DNA of 64,000 nt, from assembly GCF_009905605.1 (NCBI RefSeq), contig NZ_JAAAKZ010000009.1:1-64000 (forward strand). The letters run 5' to 3'. The position numbers and the translations under genes were made by a program. The stretch's first letter is position 1. Every line of letters starts with the position of its first letter. The notes below the pieces were generated by a model that saw only the letters and a program-made list of their open reading frames with translations, was not told where the DNA came from and searched no databases. Below are positions 54,036-63,957 of this stretch, in pieces. Source of the DNA: Runella sp. CRIBMP (GTDB lineage Bacteria; Bacteroidota; Bacteroidia; Cytophagales; Spirosomataceae).

Positions 54036-55037
54036 TTAATGAGCCAACACCACCTGACCGTTTTTGGTGTATTTCTGGGTTGAGGTCGTAAATGTATACG
54101 TCATTGACCACGTATATATCCCTTCCTGACAAGCCGCATTTTTAAATTTCCCATCCCATTTGACCGTCGGGTCACGGCTGACAAAAATCGCACTTCCCCA
54201 CCGGTCATAGACCACAAATTCAAACGCTGCTAAGTTGCTCACAAAAACATCCAAAACATCATTTTGACCGTCGTTATTAGGCGTAAATATATCGGGCACA
54301 TACACACTCGGGCTTTCACAATCGGTACACCTTTTAAGCATCAAGTCGTCCAGCGCAAAATCATTTCCACACCCTCCTTGTCCGTTGTCAATCAGCCGAA
54401 TCACTACGTCCGTCGTCTCCTCAGACGTGGGAGGAAAGTTGAAAGTCAAGGCAAACTTTCGCCAAACGGGCGTAGGAGTTCGTAAAGTTACCCCCGTGTT
54501 TAAAGTATCAATCAATCGGCCGTCGGTCGTTTCGACACGGATGGTAATATCGGGGTCATTGGGTATGGCAAAACCACAGGTTCCGGGCGGAAATTCGAGG
54601 TTTAAATTGACCAACCAAAACGAGTATTCGTAGGCCGCTTTGGTACATAAACCAGCAATGGTTTCCCGATATATTTCACCCGGATACGGTGCATTGATAA
54701 TCAGCATATTACCCGCAGCATCTCCTGGTGTATGGTCTTCACTGAGCCCGTGCCAACTGTTTGTAAAACAAGCTCCACTCACCGTACCCGCCACCGTATA
54801 GCTCCCGTCGTTGGGACAGCCATCGGTTACGTAAGTATAGTTGATGTAGCCGTTTGGCAAAGCTCCCCGCTGACCCGTACCAAATGTTTGATTACTGACG
54901 GTATTTCCATCGGCACAATTCTGGGCAAATGCATTCCTCCCAAACACCCCTGCCATCCAACACCCCACGAAAAGCAACAGAAATGAGCGCACAGTTCGGT
55001 TTTCATTGCGATTCGTTTTGTAGAAATTCATCATCAT
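54036..55037 (-). CDS. Gliding-motility C-terminal domain protein (T9SS type B cargo)
   Basis: The 333-residue protein has a signal peptide (MMMNFYKTNR then RSFLLLFVGCWMAGVFG, ending AFAQ), a jelly-roll body with CADGNTVSNQTFGTG and LEFPPGTCGFAIPND, and a C-terminal type B sorting domain. That domain contains VPDIFTPNNDGQNDVLDVF, FEFVVYDRWGSAIFVS and KWDGKFKNAACQEGIYTW. It should cross the outer membrane by T9SS and stay at the surface. Sitting among glycosyltransferase genes, it may bind or organise the polysaccharide, but that is inference. One of three start Mets is used. Confidence 0.92.
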   Translation of the reverse strand: MMMNFYKTNRNENRTVRSFLLLFVGCWMAGVFGRNAFAQNCADGNTVSNQTFGTGQRGALPNGYINYTYVTDGCPNDGSYTVAGTVSGACFTNSWHGLSEDHTPGDAAGNMLIINAPYPGEIYRETIAGLCTKAAYEYSFWLVNLNLEFPPGTCGFAIPNDPDITIRVETTDGRLIDTLNTGVTLRTPTPVWRKFALTFNFPPTSEETTDVVIRLIDNGQGGCGNDFALDDLMLKRCTDCESPSVYVPDIFTPNNDGQNDVLDVFVSNLAAFEFVVYDRWGSAIFVSRDPTVKWDGKFKNAACQEGIYTWSMTYTFTTSTQKYTKNGQVVLAH

Positions 55038-55052
55038 GCCCGGTCTAATGTT

Positions 55053-55958
55053 TCAAGAGGAGGATTTTGGCGTGGGGGATAAAAAATGACCAATTTCTTG
55101 AAGCCCACCCCAAAAACGTTTGGAAAATGCTTTCATCAAACTTCCATCCGCCACCAATCGTCGGTCACTGGTCCATGCTTTAGCGTTGGGGTCCGTGACC
55201 CTGAAAGTCGTGCCTTTCCCCTGATTTTGCAGTGCCAAGGCCATTAATCCATCCTCACACCGGCCCGACGGCGGGGGGGCTTCTCCCGCCGCAATTAGTT
55301 CAGCCACGGAGCCTTCCCGCCCCGAGTCGGTCTCAAAACCGCCCACTGCCAACGCATCTGCCCGTCGAAACGCAAAATTGAAGCCGTACACATTCATGTA
55401 CGACCGGTGTCGATTGCGCACCCGATTGAGCAGGTGTGCCGCTTTTTCATACAGCGACAACGCCAAGCGCGACGACTGGGGGCTAGGCAAAAACGAGTAC
55501 AATCCGTAGGAACACGCGATGGTGGGGTTTTGGAGTGGCGCCGTAATGGCCTCCACCCAACCCGGCGGATACAGGCAATCGGCGTCGGCATTGGCGATGA
55601 TTTGCCCCTTGGCGGCCAATAATCCCGACTGGCGAGCAAAAGCCACGCCCGGTTGTTTTTCAAAGATTGAACGTACGCCACATTTATCCAACAACTCTTG
55701 TGTACGGTCAGCCGAATTGTTATTGACGACCAACAGTTCTACGCTTCGCGTTGTTTGTTGATCGCCCAATGACGATAGCAGATTCAGGATATTTGCTTCT
55801 TCGTTATAAGCGGGAATCACGATGGATATTTCTGGATTTTCTACCCGAAACTTACTCAGCCTCGCCCGAATATCCGCGATGCGCTCCGCCGTAGTATCGC
55901 TGGGCGGATACATAAACAAATGTTTGGAAACCCAAGAGGGAAGTAAAGAGTTATTCAC
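55053..55958 (-). CDS. Family 2 glycosyltransferase
   Basis: The 301-residue protein has the GT2 strand EISIVIPAYNEEANILNLL, then SVELLVVNNNSADRTQELL, GVAFARQSGLLAAKG and the DxD-like NADADCLYPPGW. The acceptor domain follows, and C-terminal membrane segments are absent. It is a probable single-sugar transferase for the repeat unit. It ends 15 bases after the previous surface protein gene begins in transcription order, so it is likely co-transcribed with the cluster. Confidence 0.93.
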   Translation of the reverse strand: MNNSLLPSWVSKHLFMYPPSDTTAERIADIRARLSKFRVENPEISIVIPAYNEEANILNLLSSLGDQQTTRSVELLVVNNNSADRTQELLDKCGVRSIFEKQPGVAFARQSGLLAAKGQIIANADADCLYPPGWVEAITAPLQNPTIACSYGLYSFLPSPQSSRLALSLYEKAAHLLNRVRNRHRSYMNVYGFNFAFRRADALAVGGFETDSGREGSVAELIAAGEAPPPSGRCEDGLMALALQNQGKGTTFRVTDPNAKAWTSDRRLVADGSLMKAFSKRFWGGLQEIGHFLSPTPKSSS

Positions 55959-56004
55959 GACAACGTTGGTTAGGGATAATCAGGACAAACATTATTATAC
56001 GCCA

Positions 56005-57105
56005 TTAAACAGTCGATGTAACCGTTTTTTTTCTCGCTTTAAACCTCATCTCTATGTGCGTATAGGTCCACTCCGACACTTTGTAAATCAGGTAATAATT
56101 TACAAATACTAAATATACGTAAGCAGAGGGAGGAAATTTTAAAATCCGGATAAAAAGAACATTGAACAGACTGATTAGCAGGGCATGAGTCATATAAATC
56201 GAGTAACTGTACAAGCCTACTTTATCCAAAAAAATAGATTTTATTAGCGCATCAGAAACCAGTCCGCGTTCGAAAGAAAAAATCAAAATGGACGTAAAAA
56301 ACAGCACTTCATACACCCCTCCCATTTCTTTGAAGTAGGCTCCGTAGTAAATCATGCCGATGATTGTTCCTATAACGAGTACTTCCGATAAATCGAAAAA
56401 TAACTTGGGCAGTTTTTTGAAATACCCATAAGAGCGGTCAAATACACCGTAACAAAATGCCCCCATAAAGAAGCCGATGATGCCTCGTAAAAAACCGTAG
56501 TCAAAACTGTAATTGAGCCGGAAGCTTTGATTAATTAAAACCATTGAGGCAAAAGCCACAATCGCAATTAACAAAAATACGACGAATTTTTGGCGGACAA
56601 TCCCCCATTTGTGCAGCAGCAGCACAACCGCCCCGTAGACCACGTACGAAATCATTTCGGCGCTGATGGACCAGCTCGGAATATTCCAGCTTACGTCCTT
56701 AATTCCGAGTATTTTAACCGAATTGAGTAAAAACAAAGACGTAAAAAATGAATACACATTGTTGTTTGCACCCACGGGCTGATTGACCTGCACGTACGAC
56801 GAAAGATAGCCTTTGACCAATTCGATAAACAAAAAAGCCAGCAACATCAGTATATGCAAAGGATAGATTCGGTACAGTCGTTTTTGCAAAAAAGTGCCTA
56901 TTTCTTCGGTTTTGGCAAAGGTTTGGTAATTGTAAGCAATCACAAACCCGCTGAGCACGAAGAAAAAATCAACAAACATGTCCGAGTTTCTGACGAAATC
57001 GTTGTTGAGCAAGGGAGTATCGGCAAAATCGGCCAAGTGAAAAAACACGACCATTGAGGCAAAAATTCCCCTGAAAATGTCCAATATTCTGAATCGGTGT
57101 TTCAT
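56005..57105 (-). CDS. Acyltransferase 3 family membrane protein
   Basis: The 366-residue integral membrane protein has about ten helices. The family signature RGIFASMVVFFHLADF carries the conserved Arg and His, and FVDFFFVLSGFVIAYNY follows. These OafA/WecH/NodX-type enzymes O-acetylate or succinylate extracellular polysaccharides from a cytoplasmic acyl-CoA donor. Here it would decorate the exopolysaccharide repeat unit. It lies 9 bases downstream of the flippase gene. Confidence 0.94.
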   Translation of the reverse strand: MKHRFRILDIFRGIFASMVVFFHLADFADTPLLNNDFVRNSDMFVDFFFVLSGFVIAYNYQTFAKTEEIGTFLQKRLYRIYPLHILMLLAFLFIELVKGYLSSYVQVNQPVGANNNVYSFFTSLFLLNSVKILGIKDVSWNIPSWSISAEMISYVVYGAVVLLLHKWGIVRQKFVVFLLIAIVAFASMVLINQSFRLNYSFDYGFLRGIIGFFMGAFCYGVFDRSYGYFKKLPKLFFDLSEVLVIGTIIGMIYYGAYFKEMGGVYEVLFFTSILIFSFERGLVSDALIKSIFLDKVGLYSYSIYMTHALLISLFNVLFIRILKFPPSAYVYLVFVNYYLIYKVSEWTYTHIEMRFKARKKTVTSTV

Positions 57106-57114
57106 AACATCTTC

Positions 57115-58551
57115 TTATATCGACTTCCTGAAATTTTTAATTTCGGACAACGAAAGTTTAAACTTCAACGTCAGCACCGCAAAAATGCCCCCACCGATGG
57201 CAATCTGAACAAGGGTATGGAGCAGCCCCTCACTGCCAACAAACTGTTGATACAAAAACACCCCACCGACCATCATCAAGCAAAAAAGCAGTGGTTTGCT
57301 GAGATTAGTCAAAAACTCTTTCAAAAAATGCCCGATTAATGAGTGGGCAATTACGAAATTCAGTACTAAATAGATGAACGTAGCCGTCAAAAACGCAAAG
57401 GCAATGCCCGTGACTTCCCAGTATTTTCCAAAGAAATAAAGTAGCGGAATCTTAATGATGAGCGTGACTAAATTAAGATAAAAAAGCAAGTTTGGCTTGC
57501 CTTTGGTAAAGGCAATGGTATACAACGGGTGCGCCAACGAACTAAAAAAACTCTGGAAAACAAAAATCTTAATCAACGGAATGGTCGGCTCCCAGCCAGT
57601 GCCGTACAGCAGCGGAATAACGCTGTTGGCCGTAATAAACAACCCCGCCAACAAAGGCAAATTGAGGTAACTAATCAGGTCCAAAATTTTGATATATGAC
57701 TTGCGTAGCTCCGAATCTTTGTCTTTCATTTTGGCTAATAAAGGGTACGCCACCTGCAATATAATCGGGTTGAGTTTAGTAATCGGAAACACCGCCAATT
57801 GGGCCGCCACCGTATAAAAACCCAACGATTTAACCCCCAACACACCCCCCACCACAATTGTATCTGCGTTTCCTTGGATAAACCCCAGCAGTCCATCGCC
57901 TACATTGTACATTCCAAAACGAATATGCTCCTTGATCATTCCCAAGTTGAAATACAACGACGGGAAAAAGAACTTTAGCCCAAAAACAATTTGCAATCCT
58001 GTACGAACAATGTGCATGGCCAATTGTCCATAAATCAACGACAACTCTTCAAAACCACTGTATGCTAACGAGATAGAAGTAACAGCCCCCACCACCGCTC
58101 CCGCAATTTCCATCAGAGCAATCGACTTAAAGCGCAGTTCTTTCTGGAGCAGAAACAGGTAAATTTGGCCAAAATAAATAATCACAAAATACAGCGATGC
58201 CAATTTGATGACCTTATCAAGCCGCGGCTCATGGTAATACGCAATGATAAGCGGTGAGCTAAAAAAGACGATAAGGAAAATAAAAAAACCCATCAGGAGA
58301 CTCAGGAAATACAGCGTAGACAACGCTTTTTGGTCATTTTCCTGTTTATAAATGATAGAGTTTGAAAAGCCGAGATTACTGAAAATGTAGAAGAAATTAA
58401 TGATTAAGGTACTTACACTTACGACCCCAAAAACGGCGGGGTCCAATAATCGGGCGAGAATTGTGACTTGAACAAACTGAAATACAGTGGATATGACGGT
58501 AGAAATAGTAATCCATTTCCCTCCATCAATCGCTTTTTTAGTGTTACTCAT
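57115..58551 (-). CDS. Polysaccharide flippase (Wzx-like, MOP superfamily)
   Basis: The 478-residue protein has about 12-14 hydrophobic helices in two repeats. Family-typical segments are ARLLDPAVFGVVSVSTLIIN, SNSIIYKQENDQKALSTLYF and FGMYNVGDGLLGFIQGNADT. It flips undecaprenyl-linked repeat units across the inner membrane. The chain-length gene ends 27 bases upstream and the acyltransferase follows, so this is one transcript unit. Confidence 0.94.
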   Translation of the reverse strand: MSNTKKAIDGGKWITISTVISTVFQFVQVTILARLLDPAVFGVVSVSTLIINFFYIFSNLGFSNSIIYKQENDQKALSTLYFLSLLMGFFIFLIVFFSSPLIIAYYHEPRLDKVIKLASLYFVIIYFGQIYLFLLQKELRFKSIALMEIAGAVVGAVTSISLAYSGFEELSLIYGQLAMHIVRTGLQIVFGLKFFFPSLYFNLGMIKEHIRFGMYNVGDGLLGFIQGNADTIVVGGVLGVKSLGFYTVAAQLAVFPITKLNPIILQVAYPLLAKMKDKDSELRKSYIKILDLISYLNLPLLAGLFITANSVIPLLYGTGWEPTIPLIKIFVFQSFFSSLAHPLYTIAFTKGKPNLLFYLNLVTLIIKIPLLYFFGKYWEVTGIAFAFLTATFIYLVLNFVIAHSLIGHFLKEFLTNLSKPLLFCLMMVGGVFLYQQFVGSEGLLHTLVQIAIGGGIFAVLTLKFKLSLSEIKNFRKSI

Positions 58552-58578
58552 AACGTTGGCAAACGTGCTTTAAATCGG

Positions 58579-60786
58579 TTAGGTTTGGGAGGCTGACGGT
58601 AGTTTCCGCTGGTGTTTGAGCAACACCTCAGACGGTACCAAAATTTGCTCTGCTTCTTTCACCGTTGGGGCATCAATATACTCCTTTTCAACACGATTTA
58701 AAATAATTATGGGGTTCTTGGTGGAAATTTTATTGTACAAATCCATCAACTGTTTCTCTTTACGTCCCCACACGCTGTTAGCATCCACAACCAAAAGCGA
58801 AACGTGACATTTGTTAAACAAGTACAGCGGTAAAGGACTACTTACCAGCGGAGGTAGTTCCAAGATAATTTTATGAAAAGGCGAAGTCGCAAAGGGTTTA
58901 TCTTCCTCCAACAGCCCCGTCAAATCAGACACATTCATAAAATCTGGACGAATGGAATAGGGGAAAAAATGGACTCCCTTTTGTTCAAACGGAAGTTCAT
59001 TTTTAGTAATCTTTGGGTAAAAATAGGCTATTTGCTGCCCCGTCTCGGCATACAAGCGCGCCAGTCCTTGGGCTACCCATGTTTTGCCCTGTTTAGAACG
59101 CATACTCACCAGCGTAATCAACGGAATCGGGACCTGAGAAGCCGACTGTAAAATCTCAATGTTGATGGCATTTGTCAACTGCTCAAAAGTACTCATTGCT
59201 GCTCGGCTCTCCTTCGAGCCAAGGGTCAATTTCTTTACTTTTGGAAAAGCAATAGTCACGGGTTTGCCAATTTTTGCTTCGGCATTTTCGGGAGAATCAA
59301 GCCGGCGGTCGAGCAGAAAACGAATGACCGTCATCAATAGCGCAATAAAAAAACCAACTCCAAAACCCACCACAATCAGCAACAGGCGCTTGCTCGGTTT
59401 GGGCTTTAACGGATAACTAGGCGGGTCCAGTATCTTCAGTATATCATCCTCCAACACATCCTGACGATAGATTTGTGCTTGGTTGAGGCTGGCTGTCAAA
59501 GCCAGATATTCCTTTTCGGCCACGTCGAGTTCGCGTTGCAGTTGGTGAAGGTCCGTTCCGAGCGGGCTATATTCAGTCATTTTAGCCTGAAATTCCCCAA
59601 GGCGTTTTTTGTACACGTCGAGGCGGGCATTTGACTCTTCAAACTCAATCACTTTTTCCAACCAATCTTCCACCAGTTTATCTTGGGGTAGGGATTCGGG
59701 AGAATTGCCAGCGGCATAATACCTCCGCGAAATCTCCTTCATTTCTTCCTTTATCCGGTCTGCTTTTGCCTGCAAACTACTGACTTGGCCGTTGCTCTGC
59801 CCGCTCGACTGCGCACTTACGACCTCAGTTTCGGCAAACAATAGTTCAGTCTGTTTTTGAATCAAATCATCATTGATTGACAGTAGATTGCCCCGTTGGC
59901 CCATTCGTTTTTGGAGGGCATCCATGCCCGCTTTGACGGCGCGGTTGCGCATCAATTCTGTGGTATATTCTTTGGCAAAACCATCCCGGGAAAAAACCGC
60001 ATTTTTGGATTCTTCGGCAAAGTTTACCAGTTCGTGTTTAATATTAAATTCCCGTAGTTTGGATTCTATCTCTTCCAGCTTATCCCGTGCTTCCTGCGAT
60101 TTGCCTTTGTAATAATCAATAACAGGATTTGCGTCGATACTTTTTAAAGAAACGTAGCGTGCATTCAGCACCCGAATGGCATGAGCGAGCGTTTGCTGGG
60201 TCACGCCCCGGTCGTCCGACTCGTATTCTAGCTCAATCATATCGCTGTTGTTCTTTCGGTTTGCCTTCAATTTTTTGGCAATTCCTTCGGTAGAATAGTA
60301 CGAATAAGGATTGTTTAAGAGGCTCTTAATTGGATTGTCTTTATCTGAATTGGCCAGTGCCTCTAGCTTAGGATACAGCCCTGTGGAGTCTAAATTGGCC
60401 AATAAATCAAGCCGAAAACTTGAGGGAATCGCATCTTGTAGTTCAGAAAATCCAGGTTGTGCTAAAATGAGGCTATCGGATTTGGGTAACATAAGGTGCT
60501 GCGCCATTAAGCGCAAACCAATCTGACGCATGGTCTCGTTTGAGTTCAACGTTGTCAGCAAGTTATCAAAAGCATTGCTGATGGTTGTGTAATCAGAAGT
60601 CCCTGATTTGTTGACAGATTGAATAGAATACCCCGAGGCAAGCCCCGTATAAACGGTTGCTTTGGCGGTGTATTCTTTTTGTTCGTTACGGGTAAAATAA
60701 TAAACTGCCCCCGCCGTCAGCAGCGGAAACAGAATAATCCATAGCGTATTTTCTTTCAGAAGACGTATAAAATGATTAACTGTCAT
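58579..60786 (-). CDS. Wzz/Wzc-like polysaccharide co-polymerase with degenerate kinase domain
   Basis: The 735-residue protein has an N-terminal Wzz domain anchored by helices at about 15-31 and 473-495, with a long periplasmic coiled coil between them. The cytoplasmic part resembles a bacterial tyrosine kinase, but its motifs are eroded: the P-loop reads SMRSKQGKTW (G567, K568, T569) without the usual first Gly, the Walker A' acid is E643 in ILELPPL rather than Asp, and there is no C-terminal Tyr cluster. It should set chain length and couple the flippase to export, but autokinase regulation is doubtful. It overlaps no gene and lies next to the TolC-like gene. Confidence 0.93.
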   Translation of the reverse strand: MTVNHFIRLLKENTLWIILFPLLTAGAVYYFTRNEQKEYTAKATVYTGLASGYSIQSVNKSGTSDYTTISNAFDNLLTTLNSNETMRQIGLRLMAQHLMLPKSDSLILAQPGFSELQDAIPSSFRLDLLANLDSTGLYPKLEALANSDKDNPIKSLLNNPYSYYSTEGIAKKLKANRKNNSDMIELEYESDDRGVTQQTLAHAIRVLNARYVSLKSIDANPVIDYYKGKSQEARDKLEEIESKLREFNIKHELVNFAEESKNAVFSRDGFAKEYTTELMRNRAVKAGMDALQKRMGQRGNLLSINDDLIQKQTELLFAETEVVSAQSSGQSNGQVSSLQAKADRIKEEMKEISRRYYAAGNSPESLPQDKLVEDWLEKVIEFEESNARLDVYKKRLGEFQAKMTEYSPLGTDLHQLQRELDVAEKEYLALTASLNQAQIYRQDVLEDDILKILDPPSYPLKPKPSKRLLLIVVGFGVGFFIALLMTVIRFLLDRRLDSPENAEAKIGKPVTIAFPKVKKLTLGSKESRAAMSTFEQLTNAINIEILQSASQVPIPLITLVSMRSKQGKTWVAQGLARLYAETGQQIAYFYPKITKNELPFEQKGVHFFPYSIRPDFMNVSDLTGLLEEDKPFATSPFHKIILELPPLVSSPLPLYLFNKCHVSLLVVDANSVWGRKEKQLMDLYNKISTKNPIIILNRVEKEYIDAPTVKEAEQILVPSEVLLKHQRKLPSASQT

Positions 60787-60795
60787 CCGTCAAGT

Positions 60796-61632
60796 TTATT
60801 TACGTTTTAGGCGCTGAATCGGAACTCCCACTAGCGCCTCAAGATTATACAAATACTTTAAAAAAGCCCCTCTCGCTTCCTCAATGGAAGAAAGAACGCC
60901 AAAATAGCTTTTGCTCGCATTCGAGAATGCATTCACATCCAATTTCCGCTGTTTGAATTCCACCTCTGCGATTTGGTACGCAACCGTCGCCATTTGCTGG
61001 TCTTTCAGTCTAAGTTGAAGCACTTTCTGCGCTGTCACCAAATCCTGAAACAAATCAATCAACTCCCTTTTCAGCTGTAATTCCTGAATTTCTTTACGGC
61101 TGAGCATAGATTGGTAGTTGGCTTTGGCCTGCGTAAGCATGTGTTTTCTGCCTATGATTTCATACAGACTAAGCTGCAGATTCAACCCTACCCGGTATCC
61201 GTTTGCAATTTGCCCGATTGCATCTCCCGTAGACCCCGACCCCGTCGATATAATGGCCTGATTACCCGCCGAATAGCTCCCGCCAGCCGTCACAGATTGC
61301 AAGATTTGTAACTTTGAAAGTTTATACGACGCCTGCTGAGCATTGGCCACTTCTTTCTCAAAATTGAGCAATGGAGAATGCGCCAGTGCCAACTCAAACA
61401 AGTCATTAAAGGGTAACAACTGCATCGCTATATCATTACTAAAATCAACATACAGCGAGTCTGCCGTCCCCAATGTAGAGGCACGCATGGTGGTAGTGGG
61501 CGCTTTTTGAAAAGATGAATTTTGTCCAAATAATGGCCCCCACAGACATACCCCACTAATCAATAACAGACAATAATGGTGGCAAAAAAAAGAAGACCAC
61601 TTGTAAAAGTACATAATCATCCATTTAATCAA
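60796..61632 (-). CDS. Short TolC-like outer membrane protein
   Basis: The protein has a signal peptide (SGVCLWGPLFGQ). The body (about 50-275) has LPFNDLFELALAHSPLLNFE, ANAQQASYKLSKLQILQSV, the beta-strand stretch GYRVGLNLQLSLYEIIG, and long helices ELQLKRELIDLFQDLV and YQIAEVEFKQRKLDV. This is the order of one TolC (OEP) repeat. Normal TolC proteins have two repeats and over 400 residues, while this is 278. Three close Mets exist (61632, 61620 and 61614). It is first in the operon, 10 bases before the co-polymerase gene, and may take the place of Wza. Whether it trimerises as a half-sized channel is unknown. Confidence 0.88.
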   Translation of the reverse strand: MIKWMIMYFYKWSSFFCHHYCLLLISGVCLWGPLFGQNSSFQKAPTTTMRASTLGTADSLYVDFSNDIAMQLLPFNDLFELALAHSPLLNFEKEVANAQQASYKLSKLQILQSVTAGGSYSAGNQAIISTGSGSTGDAIGQIANGYRVGLNLQLSLYEIIGRKHMLTQAKANYQSMLSRKEIQELQLKRELIDLFQDLVTAQKVLQLRLKDQQMATVAYQIAEVEFKQRKLDVNAFSNASKSYFGVLSSIEEARGAFLKYLYNLEALVGVPIQRLKRK

Positions 61633-61716
61633 TTAATATATATATACCTAAAAGATTGTCTTTTTGATACCTAACAAACCAATTTTGGTCGATTAAGTTT
61701 TAATACTATTCGACCC

Positions 61717-61724
61717 CAAAGATA
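61717..61724 (-). promoter_or_regulatory. Candidate -7 element for the TolC/co-polymerase operon
   Basis: TATCTTTG on the minus strand fits TAnnTTTG. It lies about 85 bases before the TolC-like start. No clear -33 TTG at 19-21 bases. Confidence 0.4.
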
Positions 61725-61843
61725 CACCCTAAATATGCAGAAGGCTTCATGCTAAGGGTAAAAAATAAAACAGTCCTTGCTTACCAAAATTAACTATAAT
61801 ATATTTATCAAATCAAACCCTCCGCACACTCTTGTGTGTTTTC

Positions 61844-61873
61844 TTGAAAGAGATAAATCGTTTATTATCTTTG
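61844..61873 (+). promoter_or_regulatory. Candidate promoter of the GT4/acetyltransferase pair
   Basis: TTG (61844-61846), a 19-base spacer and TATCTTTG (61866-61873) match the Bacteroidota consensus. The leader to the GT ATG would be about 215 bases. Confidence 0.55.
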
Positions 61874-62095
61874 GTTTATTAACGTTATGACTTTTTTCGC
61901 GCTTGTAAAACACGTTTTGAGAACGAACAATCCCAAACCTGAAAATGCCCTTCTTTATATCCCTAAAAACCATGCCAAATTACTAACTTGAGCATTTTCT
62001 GCCCGAAGTATTTTGTTTGAAAATCTCCAGCCAGCGCAATAAAATATCCATAAAAAGTAATCTAATAAAATATCCCTAACTCTACCGCCAATAAG

Positions 62096-63322
62096 ATGGG
62101 CATATCCTCCAAAAAGTTTAATTTTGTTATTACTTCCCGGCAAATTTGGGAAGAGACGCATTTGGGCAGTAATATTCGGGATATGGCCCGGGTCTTATCT
62201 CAATCTCATCAGGTTTTATTTGTAAATGACCCATTGGACTGGTCGACCGTCATTTCACAAAAATCAGGCCGTGCGCAACTACGAAGTGAGTTTTTAGCAA
62301 AGCATCAAGGCCAACGCCTGATTCAGGATGGGGCTAATTTGTGGGTGTTAAGCCCTGAATCGGTGATGGCCTCCATCAATTGGATGCCCGACGGTGCGTT
62401 TTATGATTGGCTCAATCGTTATAATACTCAAAAAATAGCCCATGAAATCACCGCCGCCGTCAAAAAACTGGGCTGGGATTCATTTATTTTAATCAATGAC
62501 AACGATATGTTGCAGGGCTTCTTTATGAAAGAACTCCTGCAACCTAAGGTATCAGTGTACTATTTAAGGGATAATTTTTTGGCCGTTGATTTTTGGCGCA
62601 AGCACGGCCTGCGCCTGGAGCCTTTGCTGATGCAAAAAGTAGACATGATAGCCAGCAATTCTATTTATTTGGCCAATCAAGCGGCTCGATACAACCCTCA
62701 ATCGGTGTACGTGGGTCAAGGCTGTGATTTAGAACTTTTTGACTCGAACAAAATAGACAAGATTCCCGCTGATTTGGAGGCAATTCCGCACCCTCGGGTA
62801 GGCTACGCGGGTGCGCTGACGGGCCTGCGCCTTGATGGCGCACTTATTGAAACCGTTGCGGCCCAACGTCCCGATTGGCAAGTCGTTTTGATTGGCTCAA
62901 CCGACGATTCTTTTCCCGTTGAACGTCTAAAAGCACTTCCTAATGTACACTTTCTGGGCTCCAAAACTCCTCAACAAATCCCAGCGTACCTAGAAGGAAT
63001 GGACGTGTTGATTAATCCCCAAAAACTGAACGAGGTAACGATTGGGAATTATCCCCGCAAAATAGACGAGTACCTTGCCATGGGCAAACCCATCGTTGCG
63101 GTCAAAACCGAGACCATGGATTTGTTTAAAGACCACGTAAATTTGGCCGAAAACAGCGACCAATTCATCGCGCAGATTGAGGATGTGCTTCAAGGCAAAC
63201 AACTTTCTACGCCAGAAGCCCGCATTGCCTTTGCACATGAGCACTCATGGGAAAATTCGGTGGGAGATTTAATGAGTGCCATTGAAACACGTTTTTTCGC
63301 GAAAGCATTACCAAAAAAATGA
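62096..63322 (+). CDS. Glycosyltransferase, GT4/GT1-like
   Basis: The 408-residue protein starts [20 protein letters not shown] and has a GT-B fold. The N-terminal half includes [14 protein letters not shown] and [16 protein letters not shown]. The C-terminal half includes [50 protein letters not shown] and [19 protein letters not shown], where acidic residues contact the nucleotide sugar. It is retained in the cytoplasm. Its stop overlaps the next start (ATGA at 63319-63322), so translation is coupled. Confidence 0.93.
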   Translation: MGISSKKFNFVITSRQIWEETHLGSNIRDMARVLSQSHQVLFVNDPLDWSTVISQKSGRAQLRSEFLAKHQGQRLIQDGANLWVLSPESVMASINWMPDGAFYDWLNRYNTQKIAHEITAAVKKLGWDSFILINDNDMLQGFFMKELLQPKVSVYYLRDNFLAVDFWRKHGLRLEPLLMQKVDMIASNSIYLANQAARYNPQSVYVGQGCDLELFDSNKIDKIPADLEAIPHPRVGYAGALTGLRLDGALIETVAAQRPDWQVVLIGSTDDSFPVERLKALPNVHFLGSKTPQQIPAYLEGMDVLINPQKLNEVTIGNYPRKIDEYLAMGKPIVAVKTETMDLFKDHVNLAENSDQFIAQIEDVLQGKQLSTPEARIAFAHEHSWENSVGDLMSAIETRFFAKALPKK

Positions 63323-63957
63323 GCATAAAAACTTATCTGGACAGCCGTCCATCCTTCAAACGATTGGTCCATTGGATGCTCATTCCTACGGGTCAGGCGC
63401 GGCCACGCCTGTGGGTGAGCTGGTTTGTCAATCCGTTTATTCATAAAAAGCACCGGTCGGCGGCCATTCGTGCCAACGTACGAATGGATGTACTACCTTT
63501 CAATGCTTTCACCCTGGGAGCATACAGTACGATTGAGTCTTTTAGCGTGGTCAACAACGGGGTAGGAGATGTGACCATCGGCGAGCATTGCACGGTCGGA
63601 ATCGGTTCGGTGGTGATTGGCCCCGTCACGATTGGTTCCGACGTCATTATTGCACAGCACGTAGTAATGTCGGGCCTGAATCACGTTTACGAAGATGTCA
63701 CATTACCCATTCACCGTCAACCCGTTACGACCCGTCCGATTGTCATTGAAGAAGAGTGCTGGATTGGCGCCAATGCCGTTATTACGGCGGGAGTGACTAT
63801 CGGCAAACACTCCGTTGTGGCGGGTGGAAGTGTGGTCACGAAGGATGTGCCGCCGTATACAGTGGTGGGAGGAAACCCCGCCCGTGTTCTCAAACAATAT
63901 GATGCTACAAGCGGGCTTTGGCAAAGGCCGAGTATTGCACAGCCGCTCACTCCTTAA
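63319..63957 (+). CDS. Hexapeptide-repeat O-acetyltransferase (WcaF/maltose acetyltransferase type)
   Basis: The 212-residue protein has a basic N-terminal part and then a left-handed beta helix with isoleucine/valine-led hexads ([66 protein letters not shown]). The catalytic His is likely in HVVMSGLNH. It would acetylate a sugar of the polysaccharide. The CoA site and trimer interface are typical. It follows the GT by a 4-base overlap and is followed by an opposing gene end. Confidence 0.92.
   Translation: MSIKTYLDSRPSFKRLVHWMLIPTGQARPRLWVSWFVNPFIHKKHRSAAIRANVRMDVLPFNAFTLGAYSTIESFSVVNNGVGDVTIGEHCTVGIGSVVIGPVTIGSDVIIAQHVVMSGLNHVYEDVTLPIHRQPVTTRPIVIEEECWIGANAVITAGVTIGKHSVVAGGSVVTKDVPPYTVVGGNPARVLKQYDATSGLWQRPSIAQPLTP

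Larger units (their letters stand above)
61633..62095. other. Divergent intergenic region with promoter elements
   Basis: About 460 AT-rich bases between the TolC-like and the GT4-type genes. I found no supported ORF. It holds the promoter elements given separately, plus a poorly conserved AT stretch near 61620-61650. Confidence 0.5.

Noticed and set aside
62990-63950. Several minus-strand ORFs inside the GT4 and acetyltransferase genes
   Set aside because: Both plus-strand genes have full family motifs across these regions, so the minus frames are shadows.
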